From the NCBI GenBank assembly GCA_944989445.1, contig CALYLW010000282.1, positions 186,001-250,000 of the forward strand: 64,000 nt of DNA, written 5' to 3'. The translations under genes and the position numbers were made by a program. The notes below the pieces were generated by a model. That model was not told where the DNA came from and searched no databases. It saw only the letters and a list, made by a program, of their open reading frames with translations. The DNA is from Ampullaceana balthica (taxonomy: Eukaryota > Mollusca > Gastropoda > Lymnaeidae). This document shows, piece by piece, positions 34,601-46,145 of the stretch (the stretch's first letter is position 1; the number at the start of each line of letters is the position of its first letter).

Positions 34601-35035
34601 GGACAGCAGGCTGTACCATGACAACATTGACCGAGGACAGCAGGCTATACCATGACAACATTGACTGAGGACAGCAGGCTGTACCATGACAACATTGACT
34701 GAGGACAGCAGGCTGTACCATGACAACATTGACTGAGGACAGCAGGCTGTACCATGACAACATTGACTGAGGACAGCAGGCTGTACCATGACAACATTGA
34801 CTGAGGACAGCAGGCTGTACCATGACAACATTGACTGAGGACAGCAGGCTGTACCATGACAACATTGACTGAGGACAGCAGGCTGTACCATGACAACATT
34901 GACTGAGGACAGCAGGCTGTACTATGACAACATTGACTGAGGACAGCAGGGTGTACTATGACAACATTGACTGAGGACAGTAGGCTGTACTATGACAACA
35001 TTGACTGAGGACAGCAGGCTGTACCATGACAACCT
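31601..35035. repeat. 45/34-bp satellite with a 1,048-bp higher-order repeat
   Basis: The long unit is 45 bp (gacagcaggctgtaccatgg/caacctagtgacaacattga/ctgag). The short unit is 34 bp and lacks 11 bp (cctagtgacaa). The two forms mix up to about 34490; from there to 35030 nearly all units are short. The block 32450-32710 recurs at 33498-33758 with the same order of variants, a shift of 1,048 bp. Overlapping open frames on both strands are repeat artefacts. Confidence 0.95.
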
Positions 35036-35049
35036 AGGTATGACATTAA

Positions 35050-35281
35050 GGGCCGTCCATAAAGTACGTCACGCTCCAGAGGGGGGGAGGGGGTGTAAGA
35101 AAGTTTGACAGGGGGAGGGGTCCGGCCATGTGTGACGTTACGGTGTTTTATATTAAATTTTACTTATTTTTTAAATAAAAAACAAAATTTTTGTTCGAAA
35201 GTGTGACGTAGGTAGGGGGGGGGTCCAAGGAGGGAGTTAAAAATGGTCAAAATAAGCGTGACGTACATTATGGACTGTCCC
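35050..35281. mobile_element. MITE with GGGCCGTCCAT ends, copy 2
   Basis: Inverted ends GGGCCGTCCATAAAGTACGT (35050) and ACGTACATTATGGACTGTCCC (to 35281) are flanked by TTAA on both sides (35046-35049 and 35282-35285). It is the same family as 9751-10136 but shorter (232 bp). It sits exactly between the two big satellites. Confidence 0.8.
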
Positions 35282-35541
35282 TTAAATGAGACTCGCATTC
35301 GCATTGTTTTAAAAAATGAATTATGGTTAAAAATTAATGTCATCAACCAAACCATAATGTTCATCTGAAATCAGTTATGGATTTGGTCTCTGTTTTGACA
35401 AAAAGAAACAAATTTAACAACAAGGGACGAATGGATGGGCAATAGGCTCGAATGGAATTTGTGTTAGCACACACATTACAAGCTCAGATTCTACACATCT
35501 ATAAAATAATAATAATAATTTTTTTTTAAATCACCCACAAA

Positions 35542-38500
35542 GACATGAACAGTACATTACAATAATATTTGGCCTGTACAAACGACACAATGACACATAC
35601 ATGAACGGTACATTACAATAATATTTGGCCTGTACAAACGACACATTAACACATACATGAACGGTACATTACAATAATATTTGGCCTGTACAAACGACAA
35701 ATTGACACATACATGAATGGTACATTACAATAATATTTGGCCTGTACAAACGACACATTGACACATACATGAACGGTACATTACAATAATATTTGGCCTG
35801 TACAAACGACACATTAACACATACATGAACGGTACATTACAATAATATTTGGCCTGTACAAACGACACATTAACACATACATGAACGGTACATTACAATA
35901 ATATGTGGCCTGTACAAACGACACATTGACACATACATGAACGGTACATTACAATAATATTTGGCCTGTACAAACGACACATTAACACATACATGAATGG
36001 TACATTACAATAATATTTGGCCTGTACAAACGACACATTGAGACATACATGAATGGTACATTACAATAATATTTGGCCTGTACAAACGACACAATGACAC
36101 ATACATGAACGGTACATTACAATAATATTTGGCCTGTACAAACGACACATTAACACATACATGAACGGTACATTACAATAATATTTGGCCTGTACAAACG
36201 ACACATTGAGACATACATGAACGGTACATTACAATAATATTTGGCCTGTACAAACGACACATTGACACATACATGAACGGTACATTACAATAATATTTGG
36301 CCTGTACAAACGACACATTAACACATACATGAATGGTACATTACAATAATATTTGGCCTGTACAAACGACACATTGACACATACATGAACGGTACATTAC
36401 AATAATATTTGGCCTGTACAAACGACACATTAACACATACATGAACGGTACATTACAATAATATTTGGCCTGTACAAACGACACATTGAGAAATACATGA
36501 ATGGTACATTACAAAAATATTTGGCCTGTACAAACGACACATTGACACATACATGAACGGTACATTACAATAATATTTGGCCTGTACAAACGACACATTA
36601 ACACATACATGAACGGTACATATTAATAATATTTGGCCTGTACAAACGACACATTGACACATACATGAATGGTACATTACAATAATATTTGGCCTGTACA
36701 AACGACACATTGACACATACATGAATGGTACATTACAATAATATTTGGCCTGTACAAATGACACATTGACACATACATGAACGGTACATTACAATAATAT
36801 TTGGCCTGTACAAAAGACACATTGAGACATACATGAACGGTACATTACAATAATATTTGGCCTGTACAAACGACACATTGACACATACATGAACAGTACA
36901 TTACAATAATATTTGGCCTGTACAAACGACACATTGAGACATACATGAACGGTACATTACAATAATATTTGGCCTGTACAAACGACACATTGACACATAC
37001 ATGAACGGTACATTACAATAATATTTGGCCTGTACAAACGACACATTGACACATACATGAATGGTACATTACAATAATATTTGGCCTGTACAAACGACAC
37101 ATTGACACATACATGAACGGTACATTACAATAATATTTGGCCTGTACAAACGACACATTGACACATACATGAACGGTACATTACAATAATATTTGGCCTG
37201 TACAAACGACACATTACATTGACACATACATGAACGGTACATTACAATAATATTTGGCCTGTACAAACGACACATTGACACATACATGAACGGTACATTA
37301 CAATAATATTTGGCCTGTACAAACGACACATTGACACATACATGAATGGTACATTACAATAATATTTGGCCTGTACAAACGACACATTGACACATACATG
37401 AACGGTACATTACAATAATATTTGGCCTGTACAAACGACACATTGACACATACAAGAACGGTACATTACAATAATATTTGGCCTGTACAAACGACACATT
37501 GACACATACATGAACGGTACATTACAATAATATTTGGCCTGTACAAACGACACATTGACACATACATGAACGGTACATTACAATAATATTTGGCCTGTAC
37601 AAACGACAAATTGACACATACATGAACGGTACATTACAATAATATTTGGCCTGTACAAACGACACATTGACACATACATGAACGGTACATTACAATAATA
37701 TTTGGCCTGTACAAACGACACATTGACACATACATGAACGGTACATTACAATAATATTTGGCCTGTACAAACGACACATTGAGACATACATGAATGGTAC
37801 ATTACAATAATATTTGGCCTGTACAAACGACACATTGACACATACATGAACAGTACATTACAATAATATTTGGCATGTACAAACGACACATTGACACATA
37901 CATGAACGGTACATTACAATAATATTTGGCCTGTACAAACGACACATTGACACATACATGAACGGTACATTACAATAATATTTGGCCTGTACAAACGACA
38001 CATTGACACATACATGAACGGTACATTACAATAATATTTGGCCTGTACAAACGGCACATTGACACATATATGAACGGTAAATTACAATAATATTTGGCCT
38101 GTACAAACGACACATTGACACATACATGAACGGTACATTACAATAATATTTGGCCTGTACAAACGACACATTGACATTGACACATACATGAACGGTACAT
38201 TACAATAATATTTGGCCTGTACAAACGACACATTGACACATACATGAACGGTACATTACAATAATATTTGGCCTGTACAAACGACACATTAACATTGACA
38301 CATACATGAACGGTACATTACAATAATATTTGGCCTGTACAAACGACACATTAACATTGACACATACATGAACGGTACATTACAATACTATTTGGCCTGT
38401 ACAAACGACACATTAACATTGACACATACATGAACGGTACATTACAATAATATTTGGCCTGTACAAACGACACATTGACACATACATGAACGGTACATTA

Positions 38501-39953
38501 CAATAATATTTGGCCTGTACAAACGACACATTGACACATACATGAACGGTACATTACAATAATATTTGGCCTGTACAAACGACACATTAACATTGACACA
38601 TACATGAATGGTACATTACAATAATATTTGGCCTGTACAAACGACACATTAACATTGACACATACATGAACGGTACATTACAATAATATTTGGCCTGTAC
38701 AAACGACACATTAACATTGACACATACATGAACGGTACATTACAATACTATTTGGCCTGTACAAACGACACATTAACATTGACACATACATGAACGGTAC
38801 ATTACAATAATATTTGGCCTGTACAAACGACACATTGACACATACATGAACGGTACATTACAATAATATTTGGCCTGTACAAACGACACATTGACACATA
38901 CATGAACGGTACATTACAATAATATTTGGCCTGTACAAACGACACATTAACATTGACACATACATGAATGGTACATTACAATAATATTTGGCCTGTACAA
39001 ACGACACATTAACATTGACACATACATGAACGGTACATTACAATAATATTTGGCCTGTACAAACGACACATTGACACATACATGAACGGTACATTACAAT
39101 AATATTTGGCATGTACAAACGACACATTAACATTGACACATACATGAACGGTACATTACAATAATATTTGGCCTGTACAAACGACACATTAACATTGACA
39201 CATACATGAACGGTACATTACAATACTATTTGGCCTGTACAAACGACACATTAACATTGACACATACATGAACGGTACATTACAATAATATTTGGCCTGT
39301 ACAAACGACACATTGACACATACATGAACGGTACATTACAATAATATTTGGCCTGTACAAACGACACATTGACACATACATGAACGGTACATTACAATAA
39401 TATTTGGCCTGTACAAACGACACATTGACACATACATGAACGGTACATTACAATAATATTTGGCCTGTAAAAACGACACATTGACACATACATGAACGGT
39501 ACATTACAATAATATTTGGCCTGTACAAACGACACATTGACACATACATTTACATGAATGGTACATTACAATAATATTTGGCCTGTACAAACGACACATT
39601 GACACATACATGAACGGTACATTACAATAATATTTGGCCTGTACAAACGACACATTGACACATACATGAACGGTACATTACAATAATATTTGGCCTGTAC
39701 AAACGACACATTGACACATACATGAACAGTACATTACAATAATATTTGGCCTGTACAAACGACACATTGACACATACATGAACGATACATTACAATAATA
39801 TTTGGACTGTACAAACGACACATTGACACATACATGAACGGTACATTACAATAATATTTGGCCTGTACAAACGACACATTGACACATACATGAACGGTAC
39901 ATTACAATAATATTTGGCCTGTACAAACGACACATTGACACATACATGAACGG
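35542..39953. repeat. 56-bp satellite, first block (about 79 units)
   Basis: The unit acattacaataatatttggc/ctgtacaaacgacacattga/cacatacatgaacggt is 56 bp. A 62-bp variant carries an extra aacatt or gacatt step. Positions 38281-38640 and 38641-39000 are an exact 360-bp duplication of six or so units. The array resumes after each LINE copy (42434-43049, 45530-46145 and 48625-49073). Confidence 0.97.
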
Positions 39954-42433
39954 TTAGTTAGTTAGTTAGTTAGTTCCTCTCGGGCCGAAGACGGCACATA
40001 GGGCAGAAGTCATTGATTTCCATTTACGACGATCCGTCGCCAATTGTATTAGGTCTTGATTATTTCTTAGACCCATGGTTGAGCTTTCTCTTTTGATTGT
40101 TCTACGTAGGGTTTCTTTTGGTCTTCCTTGTTTTCTTTTGCCTTTTGGTGTCCATATGAAGGCCTGCCGTGGTAGTCTTCTCTCGTCCATTCGAAGAACA
40201 TGACCGATATAATTCCAACGCCTTCTCCTTATAAAGGTTGACACATATTCTTGGTTGGTTTCTTCTCTTATTGTTTCATTTGATTTAAAATCACTCCATT
40301 TTATATTCAAAATTTTTCGGAGGCATTTGTTCTCGAAGGCAACTAATTTCTTTTCTATAGCTTGAGTGGATTTCCAGCTTTCACATCCATATGTTAGTAC
40401 AGGGATTACGCAAGAGTTGAAAAGTCTAAGTTTTATATGTTTGCTAAGTGTCTTTGATCTCCAAATATTTTTAAGTTTGTTAAAAGCACTTGACGCCAAC
40501 GCAATTCGAGTCGTTATCTCTGATGTTGCATCTCCATCATATGACATTTTGCTTCCTAAGTAAGTGAAGTTGGTTACTTTCTCTATGGTTTGGTCATTAA
40601 GTTTAATATCATTTGGTTGGTTGGTGAGGTCCATGACTTTTGTTTTGGTTGTGTTGATTTGAAGACCAATTTGATTTGAAAAGTGCTGGAGACGATCAGT
40701 TTTTTCTTGGGTGTTCAGATGCGTTGAGCTTATAAGAGCCAGGTCATCTGCAAAGTCAAGGTCTTCCAAAGTATTGTTTTCGGTCCATTTGATGCCTAAT
40801 CCGGCATCCGTGCATTTTCGCATGACCCAATCAATTGCTATTCCAAATAACATTGGGGACATGACACATCCTTGCTTCACACCTGTTTCAACTGGGAACC
40901 AGTCAGAATTTCCGGCTTCAGTTTTCACACAGCAAAGTGAATCTGCATAAAAAGCTTTTATAATGTTCACGTATTTAGTTGGGAAACCATAGATATTAAG
41001 AAGTTTCCAGAGCGTTGGTCGGTGGAGGCTGTCGAACGCTTTTTGGAAATCAACAAAATTTATGATGAGCTGTGATTGAAATTCAACAGATTCTTCGATG
41101 ATAGTTCGGAGTGTGAATATATGGTCAATACATGACCGATGAGGTCTGAAGCCTGCTTGCTCTTCTCTGAGCCTTTCGTCTATTGACTTTTTTATTCTCT
41201 CTAGTAGAATACTGCAAAAAAGTTTTCCTGGTACAGATAGTAAAGTTATTCCACGCCAATTGTTGCAGTCTGATAAATCGCCTTTTTTTGGTAGTTTAAA
41301 GATGGCACCGTTTTTCCATTCTTGTGGTGGGGATTCATTTTGCCAGACATCATTGAATAACAGCAATAAATGCTGTAGAACATTTTCATCTGCTGACTTC
41401 AGCATTTCCCCTGAAATTTCATCTTCGCCAGTTGCTTTATTGTTTTTTAACTTCCTGATGGCTTGTTTGAGTTCTTCAATTGTGAAGTTTTCACATGCTG
41501 CAGTTAAAGTAGACATGTTCTCTTCTTCACCAATAACTGGGGTAATTGTTGGCTGTGGTCTGTTTAATATTTCTTTGAAATGTTCTGCCCACCTTTGTTT
41601 TTGTTCTTCATCTGATGCTAGTAATTTGCCATTGGTGTCTTTGATAGGCGTACTTTTGGTGGGTGGATGGTTGCACAGCTGTCTCATAATGTGAAATAAA
41701 GTTTTGCTGTTACCTGTTTTTGCTGCTATTTCTGCTTCCGCGGACAGATTGCTTATAAAATTGTTTTTGTCTTTTCGTGCATCAGCTTTCACCTCTTTGT
41801 CCAGCAGTGCGTAACGTTGTTTGCTGCTTACGAATAAGGTAGACGTTCTTGCTGATAAAAGGTTTAGCTTCATTTGTTTTCTTTTTTGGATTTTTATCCA
41901 GGTGTTTTCGCTTATCCATTTTTTCTTCTTACTCTGTTTGAAGCCAGCTGCGTTGACTGCTGCAATATTCATCGTATTTTTAAGAAAGTTCCATTTTGTT
42001 TCGATGTCTTTTTCAGCATTATTGTTATCTATTAGTGTTGGCCGGGCTGTGTATCTGTTGTTTATTAGGGTTGGGCGGGCTGTGTATCTGTTGTTTATTT
42101 CGATATTGTAAGCAGCTTGGATGTCTTTTAACTGCAGTCGCTGGGAGTCTATTTTCTTATTTTTTGTTGGTTTCTTCAATTGTTTTAATCTCATTTTTAA
42201 TTTGGCAATGCAGAGGTTGTGATCACTACCAATATCTGCTCCCCTGTGTGCTCTAACGTCTCGGACTGATGAACGAAATTTTGCACTTATGCAGAAGTGA
42301 TCTATTTGGTTTTTAGTGCAATTATCCGGAGAGATCCAAGTAGTTTTATGTATATCTTTATGGGGAAATAAAGTGCTTGCTATCACAAGATTTGATAGTT
42401 GACAAAATTCTATTAGTCTTTCTCCTAGAGATC
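39954..42433 (-). mobile_element. 5'-truncated RTE-like LINE, copy 1
   Basis: The LINE is read on the minus strand. It starts abruptly at 42433 inside the endonuclease domain and ends with an (AACT)n-type tail (plus ttagttagttag... at 39954-39973). The 3' UTR is practically absent, which is usual for RTE-type elements. The satellite on either side joins as gaacgg|LINE|acaataat. No target duplication is present, and a few satellite bases are missing at the junction. Confidence 0.9.
39966..42386 (-). CDS. Reverse transcriptase ORF of LINE copy 1 (5'-truncated, 806 codons open)
   Basis: The protein would carry the end of an APE-type endonuclease (NQIDHFCIS, then IGSDHNLCIAKLKMRL, about residues 27-65). 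The reverse transcriptase follows: motif A VDFQKAFDSLHR (about 445), motif B GVKQGCVMSPMLFG (about 500), and motif C LDFADDLALI (about 547, with the catalytic DD). After that come YLGSKMSYDGD, YGCESW and a basic C-terminus with RRRRWNYIGHVLRMD and KGKRKQGRPKETLRR. The first methionine is not the natural start: the frame stays open upstream (LGERLIEFCQLSNLVIAST) to the truncation point, and the N-terminal half of the endonuclease is missing. The stop codon TAA lies inside the tail repeat. The open frame is intact, but without a full endonuclease autonomous movement is unlikely. Confidence 0.88.
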   Translation of the reverse strand: MIASTLFPHKDIHKTTWISPDNCTKNQIDHFCISAKFRSSVRDVRAHRGADIGSDHNLCIAKLKMRLKQLKKPTKNKKIDSQRLQLKDIQAAYNIEINNRYTARPTLINNRYTARPTLIDNNNAEKDIETKWNFLKNTMNIAAVNAAGFKQSKKKKWISENTWIKIQKRKQMKLNLLSARTSTLFVSSKQRYALLDKEVKADARKDKNNFISNLSAEAEIAAKTGNSKTLFHIMRQLCNHPPTKSTPIKDTNGKLLASDEEQKQRWAEHFKEILNRPQPTITPVIGEEENMSTLTAACENFTIEELKQAIRKLKNNKATGEDEISGEMLKSADENVLQHLLLLFNDVWQNESPPQEWKNGAIFKLPKKGDLSDCNNWRGITLLSVPGKLFCSILLERIKKSIDERLREEQAGFRPHRSCIDHIFTLRTIIEESVEFQSQLIINFVDFQKAFDSLHRPTLWKLLNIYGFPTKYVNIIKAFYADSLCCVKTEAGNSDWFPVETGVKQGCVMSPMLFGIAIDWVMRKCTDAGLGIKWTENNTLEDLDFADDLALISSTHLNTQEKTDRLQHFSNQIGLQINTTKTKVMDLTNQPNDIKLNDQTIEKVTNFTYLGSKMSYDGDATSEITTRIALASSAFNKLKNIWRSKTLSKHIKLRLFNSCVIPVLTYGCESWKSTQAIEKKLVAFENKCLRKILNIKWSDFKSNETIREETNQEYVSTFIRRRRWNYIGHVLRMDERRLPRQAFIWTPKGKRKQGRPKETLRRTIKRESSTMGLRNNQDLIQLATDRRKWKSMTSALCAVFGPRGTN

Positions 42434-43049
42434 ACAATAATATTTGGCCTGTACAAACGACACATTGAGACATACATGAATGGTACATTACAATAATATT
42501 TGGCCTGTACAAACGACACATTGACACATACATGAACGGTACATTACAATAATATTTGGCCTGTACAAACGACACATTGACACATACATGAATGGTACAT
42601 TACAATAATATTTGGCCTGTACAAACGACAAATTGACACATACATGAATGGTACATTACAATAATATTTGGCCTGTACAAACGACACATTGACACATACA
42701 TGAATGGTACATTACAATAATATTTGGCCTGTACAAACGACACATTGACATTGACACATACATGAACGGTACATTACAATAATATTTGGCCTGTACAAAC
42801 GACACATTGACACATACATGAACAGTACATTACAATAATATTTGGCCTGTACAAACGACACATTGACACATACATGAACGATACATTACAATAATATTTG
42901 GACTGTACAAACGACACATTGACACATACATGAACGGTACATTACAATAATATTTGGCCTGTACAAACGACACATTGACACATACATGAACGGTACATTA
43001 CAATAATATTTGGCCTGTACAAACGACACATTGACACATACATGAACGG

Positions 43050-45529
43050 TTAGTTAGTTAGTTAGTTAGTTCCTCTCGGGCCGAAGACGGCACATAGGGC
43101 AGAAGTCATTGATTTCCATTTACGACGATCCGTCGCCAATTGTATTAGGTCTTGATTATTTCTTAGACCCATGGTTGAGCTTTCTCTTTTGATTGTTCTA
43201 CGTAGGGTTTCTTTTGGTCTTCCTTGTTTTCTTTTGCCTTTTGGTGTCCATATGAAGGCCTGCCGTGGTAGTCTTCTCTCGTCCATTCGAAGAACATGAC
43301 CGATATAATTCCAACGCCTTCTCCTTATAAAGGTTGACACATATTCTTGGTTGGTTTCTTCTCTTATTGTTTCATTTGATTTAAAATCACTCCATTTTAT
43401 ATTCAAAATTTTTCGGAGGCATTTGTTCTCGAAGGCAACTAATTTCTTTTCTATAGCTTGAGTGGATTTCCAGCTTTCACATCCATATGTTAGTACAGGG
43501 ATTACGCAAGAGTTGAAAAGTCTAAGTTTTATATGTTTGCTAAGTGTCTTTGATCTCCAAATATTTTTAAGTTTGTTAAAAGCACTTGACGCCAACGCAA
43601 TTCGAGTCGTTATCTCTGATGTTGCATCTCCATCATATGACATTTTGCTTCCTAAGTAAGTGAAGTTGGTTACTTTCTCTATGGTTTGGTCATTAAGTTT
43701 AATATCATTTGGTTGGTTGGTGAGGTCCATGACTTTTGTTTTGGTTGTGTTGATTTGAAGACCAATTTGATTTGAAAAGTGCTGGAGACGATCAGTTTTT
43801 TCTTGGGTGTTCAGATGCGTTGAGCTTATAAGAGCCAGGTCATCTGCAAAGTCAAGGTCTTCCAAAGTATTGTTTTCGGTCCATTTGATGCCTAATCCGG
43901 CATCCGTGCATTTTCGCATGACCCAATCAATTGCTATTCCAAATAACATTGGGGACATGACACATCCTTGCTTCACACCTGTTTCAACTGGGAACCAGTC
44001 AGAATTTCCGGCTTCAGTTTTCACACAGCAAAGTGAATCTGCATAAAAAGCTTTTATAATGTTCACGTATTTAGTTGGGAAACCATAGATATTAAGAAGT
44101 TTCCAGAGCGTTGGTCGGTGGAGGCTGTCGAACGCTTTTTGGAAATCAACAAAATTTATGATGAGCTGTGATTGAAATTCAACAGATTCTTCGATGATAG
44201 TTCGGAGTGTGAATATATGGTCAATACATGACCGATGAGGTCTGAAGCCTGCTTGCTCTTCTCTGAGCCTTTCGTCTATTGACTTTTTTATTCTCTCTAG
44301 TAGAATACTGCAAAAAAGTTTTCCTGGTACAGATAGTAAAGTTATTCCACGCCAATTGTTGCAGTCTGATAAATCGCCTTTTTTTGGTAGTTTAAAGATG
44401 GCACCGTTTTTCCATTCTTGTGGTGGGGATTCATTTTGCCAGACATCATTGAATAACAGCAATAAATGCTGTAGAACATTTTCATCTGCTGACTTCAGCA
44501 TTTCCCCTGAAATTTCATCTTCGCCAGTTGCTTTATTGTTTTTTAACTTCCTGATGGCTTGTTTGAGTTCTTCAATTGTGAAGTTTTCACATGCTGCAGT
44601 TAAAGTAGACATGTTCTCTTCTTCACCAATAACTGGGGTAATTGTTGGCTGTGGTCTGTTTAATATTTCTTTGAAATGTTCTGCCCACCTTTGTTTTTGT
44701 TCTTCATCTGATGCTAGTAATTTGCCATTGGTGTCTTTGATAGGCGTACTTTTGGTGGGTGGATGGTTGCACAGCTGTCTCATAATGTGAAATAAAGTTT
44801 TGCTGTTACCTGTTTTTGCTGCTATTTCTGCTTCCGCGGACAGATTGCTTATAAAATTGTTTTTGTCTTTTCGTGCATCAGCTTTCACCTCTTTGTCCAG
44901 CAGTGCGTAACGTTGTTTGCTGCTTACGAATAAGGTAGACGTTCTTGCTGATAAAAGGTTTAGCTTCATTTGTTTTCTTTTTTGGATTTTTATCCAGGTG
45001 TTTTCGCTTATCCATTTTTTCTTCTTACTCTGTTTGAAGCCAGCTGCGTTGACTGCTGCAATATTCATCGTATTTTTAAGAAAGTTCCATTTTGTTTCGA
45101 TGTCTTTTTCAGCATTATTGTTATCTATTAGTGTTGGCCGGGCTGTGTATCTGTTGTTTATTAGGGTTGGGCGGGCTGTGTATCTGTTGTTTATTTCGAT
45201 ATTGTAAGCAGCTTGGATGTCTTTTAACTGCAGTCGCTGGGAGTCTATTTTCTTATTTTTTGTTGGTTTCTTCAATTGTTTTAATCTCATTTTTAATTTG
45301 GCAATGCAGAGGTTGTGATCACTACCAATATCTGCTCCCCTGTGTGCTCTAACGTCTCGGACTGATGAACGAAATTTTGCACTTATGCAGAAGTGATCTA
45401 TTTGGTTTTTAGTGCAATTATCCGGAGAGATCCAAGTAGTTTTATGTATATCTTTATGGGGAAATAAAGTGCTTGCTATCACAAGATTTGATAGTTGACA
45501 AAATTCTATTAGTCTTTCTCCTAGAGATC
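43050..45529 (-). mobile_element. RTE-like LINE, copy 2 (same as copy 1, +3,096 bp)
   Basis: Both junctions with the satellite and the tail length match copy 1, displaced by exactly 3,096 bp. I saw no difference in the translated frames on either strand. Copy 2 therefore arose by tandem duplication of a satellite-plus-LINE block, not by a new insertion. Confidence 0.92.
43062..45482 (-). CDS. Reverse transcriptase ORF of LINE copy 2 (806 codons)
   Basis: The predicted protein is identical to that of copy 1 over all 806 residues, with the same endonuclease end, RT motifs A-C and basic C-terminus. The missing endonuclease N-terminus and the stop within the tail repeat are also the same. No promoter is expected: the element is 5'-truncated and its upstream sequence is satellite. 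Confidence 0.88.
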   Translation of the reverse strand: MIASTLFPHKDIHKTTWISPDNCTKNQIDHFCISAKFRSSVRDVRAHRGADIGSDHNLCIAKLKMRLKQLKKPTKNKKIDSQRLQLKDIQAAYNIEINNRYTARPTLINNRYTARPTLIDNNNAEKDIETKWNFLKNTMNIAAVNAAGFKQSKKKKWISENTWIKIQKRKQMKLNLLSARTSTLFVSSKQRYALLDKEVKADARKDKNNFISNLSAEAEIAAKTGNSKTLFHIMRQLCNHPPTKSTPIKDTNGKLLASDEEQKQRWAEHFKEILNRPQPTITPVIGEEENMSTLTAACENFTIEELKQAIRKLKNNKATGEDEISGEMLKSADENVLQHLLLLFNDVWQNESPPQEWKNGAIFKLPKKGDLSDCNNWRGITLLSVPGKLFCSILLERIKKSIDERLREEQAGFRPHRSCIDHIFTLRTIIEESVEFQSQLIINFVDFQKAFDSLHRPTLWKLLNIYGFPTKYVNIIKAFYADSLCCVKTEAGNSDWFPVETGVKQGCVMSPMLFGIAIDWVMRKCTDAGLGIKWTENNTLEDLDFADDLALISSTHLNTQEKTDRLQHFSNQIGLQINTTKTKVMDLTNQPNDIKLNDQTIEKVTNFTYLGSKMSYDGDATSEITTRIALASSAFNKLKNIWRSKTLSKHIKLRLFNSCVIPVLTYGCESWKSTQAIEKKLVAFENKCLRKILNIKWSDFKSNETIREETNQEYVSTFIRRRRWNYIGHVLRMDERRLPRQAFIWTPKGKRKQGRPKETLRRTIKRESSTMGLRNNQDLIQLATDRRKWKSMTSALCAVFGPRGTN

Positions 45530-46145
45530 ACAATAATATTTGGCCTGTACAAACGACACATTGAGACATACATGAATGGTACATTACAATAATATTTGGC
45601 CTGTACAAACGACACATTGACACATACATGAACGGTACATTACAATAATATTTGGCCTGTACAAACGACACATTGACACATACATGAATGGTACATTACA
45701 ATAATATTTGGCCTGTACAAACGACAAATTGACACATACATGAATGGTACATTACAATAATATTTGGCCTGTACAAACGACACATTGACACATACATGAA
45801 TGGTACATTACAATAATATTTGGCCTGTACAAACGACACATTGACATTGACACATACATGAACGGTACATTACAATAATATTTGGCCTGTACAAACGACA
45901 CATTGACACATACATGAACAGTACATTACAATAATATTTGGCCTGTACAAACGACACATTGACACATACATGAACGATACATTACAATAATATTTGGACT
46001 GTACAAACGACACATTGACACATACATGAACGGTACATTACAATAATATTTGGCCTGTACAAACGACACATTGACACATACATGAACGGTACATTACAAT
46101 AATATTTGGCCTGTACAAACGACACATTGACACATACATGAACGG

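Noticed and set aside
30926..34899. Many overlapping open frames on both strands with repeated peptides (for example YPVVLVPHVPSCLGPT, SRLYHGNLVTTLTED)
   Set aside because: Direct consequence of the 25-bp and 45/34-bp satellites. Open frames on both strands at the same place are not compatible with real genes.
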